Origin: Zoogloea sp.
GTDB lineage: Bacteria; Pseudomonadota; Gammaproteobacteria; Burkholderiales; Rhodocyclaceae
Assembly (NCBI RefSeq): GCF_023150065.1
Contig: NZ_JAKLLN010000023.1
Span: 1-64,000 of the forward strand
Direction of reading: 5' to 3'
Length of the DNA stretch: 64,000 bases
Below are positions 63,334-64,000 of the stretch, one piece after another; position 1 is the stretch's first letter; each line of letters begins with the position of its first letter. Both the position numbers and the translations under genes were made by a program. The notes under the pieces were generated by a model. It did not search any database. It was not told where the DNA came from and saw only the letters and a list, made by a program, of their open reading frames with translations.

Positions 63334-63951
63334 ATGCGTCAAGCTGACATAGCCGTCATTCACCTCGAATCCATCCCTGCTGAGCTTTTCGCCGGATTCA
63401 CCAATTCCATCTCCTCCGAGAAGTTGAATCTTCAGGTTCAGTCACGCGAAGACGGTGGGGCGTTTGCCGCCCTGGAGTGGCTTCTTCCCACGGCAGTTAT
63501 TGTTTACATCGGCAAGTCGTATTTCGACGGCTTCCTGAAGGAAATGGGGAAAGATCATTACAGCCTGCTGAAGGCTGGATTGAAGAAGCTTCAAGCTAAG
63601 CTATTCGGGCCGTCCGCACCGCAGATCACGTTGTTTGGTTCCTCCGGGAAAATATCTAAGGAGCAACCGTATTCGCTTGTCTTCTCAATCGTCGCCGAAG
63701 CCGAGTCCGGTATCACGTTCAAGCTTCTCGTCCATGCCGACGTTTCGGAAGGGGAATACGAAGAGACTATTGCGGCGTTCTTGGAGTTCTTGGCTTCCTT
63801 CCACGCACACACGCTAGACGCACCAATGGTCGAGAGCCTTAATGCGTCAAGGGTTGTCGGCCGCACATTGCTACTTGCGTTCAACAGGGAAACGAAGGGA
63901 ATCGAACCAGTCGACCCTGTCCCCAAGAGAGGGGCGCCAAATGAGGCATAA
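63334..63951 (+). CDS. cassette protein of unknown function with hydrophobic segment
   Basis: 205 residues from ATG 63334 (AGGTGG 6 bases upstream; GTG at 63325 is the alternative). One hydrophobic stretch (about residues 47-62, ALEWLLPTAVIVYIG) may insert in a membrane; the rest is mixed alpha/beta with a Lys-rich part KAGLKKLQAKLFG. The stop overlaps the attC R'' box. Not recognised. Confidence 0.8.
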   Translation: MRQADIAVIHLESIPAELFAGFTNSISSEKLNLQVQSREDGGAFAALEWLLPTAVIVYIGKSYFDGFLKEMGKDHYSLLKAGLKKLQAKLFGPSAPQITLFGSSGKISKEQPYSLVFSIVAEAESGITFKLLVHADVSEGEYEETIAAFLEFLASFHAHTLDAPMVESLNASRVVGRTLLLAFNRETKGIEPVDPVPKRGAPNEA

Positions 63952-64000
63952 CCTTGCAGTCGAGCGGACCTGCGCGAAAAGCCACGCAGGCCGCTCACTT
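63946..64000 (+). repeat. attC site of cassette 2 (partial)
   Basis: Starts with GCATAAC and contains gagcggacctgcgcg and its near inverse complement cgcaggccgctc, the stem arms of an attC. The R' end is outside the window. Confidence 0.8.

Larger units (their letters stand above)
63312..64000 (+). mobile_element. integron gene cassette 2 (runs past the window)
   Basis: Begins TTATGC at 63312. Its R'' box GCATAAC at 63946-63952 is the inverse complement of GTTATGC, fixing the pairing. The right end lies beyond the window. Confidence 0.82.

Overview
The window is GC-rich chromosomal DNA of a betaproteobacterium, most likely Rhodocyclales (Zoogloea/Azoarcus/Thauera-like). The inference rests on the combination of an exosortase-A-associated polysaccharide locus with an asparagine-synthase-like gene, a TAT-dependent nosZ denitrification locus, a pqqABCDE operon and an assimilatory nitrate reductase. 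No database search was possible; names come from motif recognition.

Layout. 0.2-4.8 kb: a LEA14-like lipoprotein, two tandem beta-hydroxyacid dehydrogenases, a PQQ-type sugar dehydrogenase, and a divergent ybiB. 4.9-11.7 kb: a small caspase-fold peptidase followed by a 1972-residue protein that combines two alpha/beta-hydrolase units, an M17_N/macro-like region and a CHAT (caspase-like) peptidase domain. This pair is the strongest candidate for an undescribed system. 11.9-14.6 kb: nasA. 14.7-25.4 kb: part of an exosortase A locus (hydrolases 1 and 2 plus acyl carrier protein on the minus strand; GNAT-like protein, glycosyltransferase, acyl-CoA ligase, PLP decarboxylase, flippase and asparagine-synthase-like protein on the plus strand). 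25.4-29.1 kb: a four-gene membrane-stress operon (ribbon-helix-helix-like protein, PspA, YqiJ, flotillin YqiK) with a near-consensus promoter overlapped by a palindrome.

29.3-39.1 kb is housekeeping: tRNA-Ser(CGA), AhpD-like protein, serS, ftsK-lolA-rarA, a Crp/Fnr regulator, trxB and a Smr-domain protein with a triplicated N-terminal motif. 39.4-50.2 kb is the nitrous oxide reduction locus: nosZ, a PilJ-type periplasmic protein, nosR, a small membrane protein, an inverted HicA-like gene, then nosD-nosF-nosY-nosL, a coupled pair of small genes resembling a TumE-type toxin-antitoxin pair, and a second NosL-like gene. FNR/Dnr-like sites precede nosZ, nosR and nosD. 50.2-52.7 kb: three coupled genes for peptidoglycan-directed proteins. 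52.9-55.6 kb: a cytochrome c lipoprotein, a membrane spermidine-synthase-like protein and a proline iminopeptidase. 55.7-59.0 kb: pqqABCDE. 59.1-61.8 kb: a lipoprotein, a GNAT gene with an apparent ATC start, and prfC.

The right end (61.84-64.0 kb) is a chromosomal integron. It has palindromic repeats, an integrase inactivated by an internal deletion yet still preceded by a perfect-core LexA box, an attachment point, and two cassettes of unknown function. Cassette ends can be fixed exactly because each leading TTRRR-type sequence is the inverse complement of the R'' box of its own attC. Base composition becomes visibly less GC-rich in the cassettes, which fits lateral acquisition.
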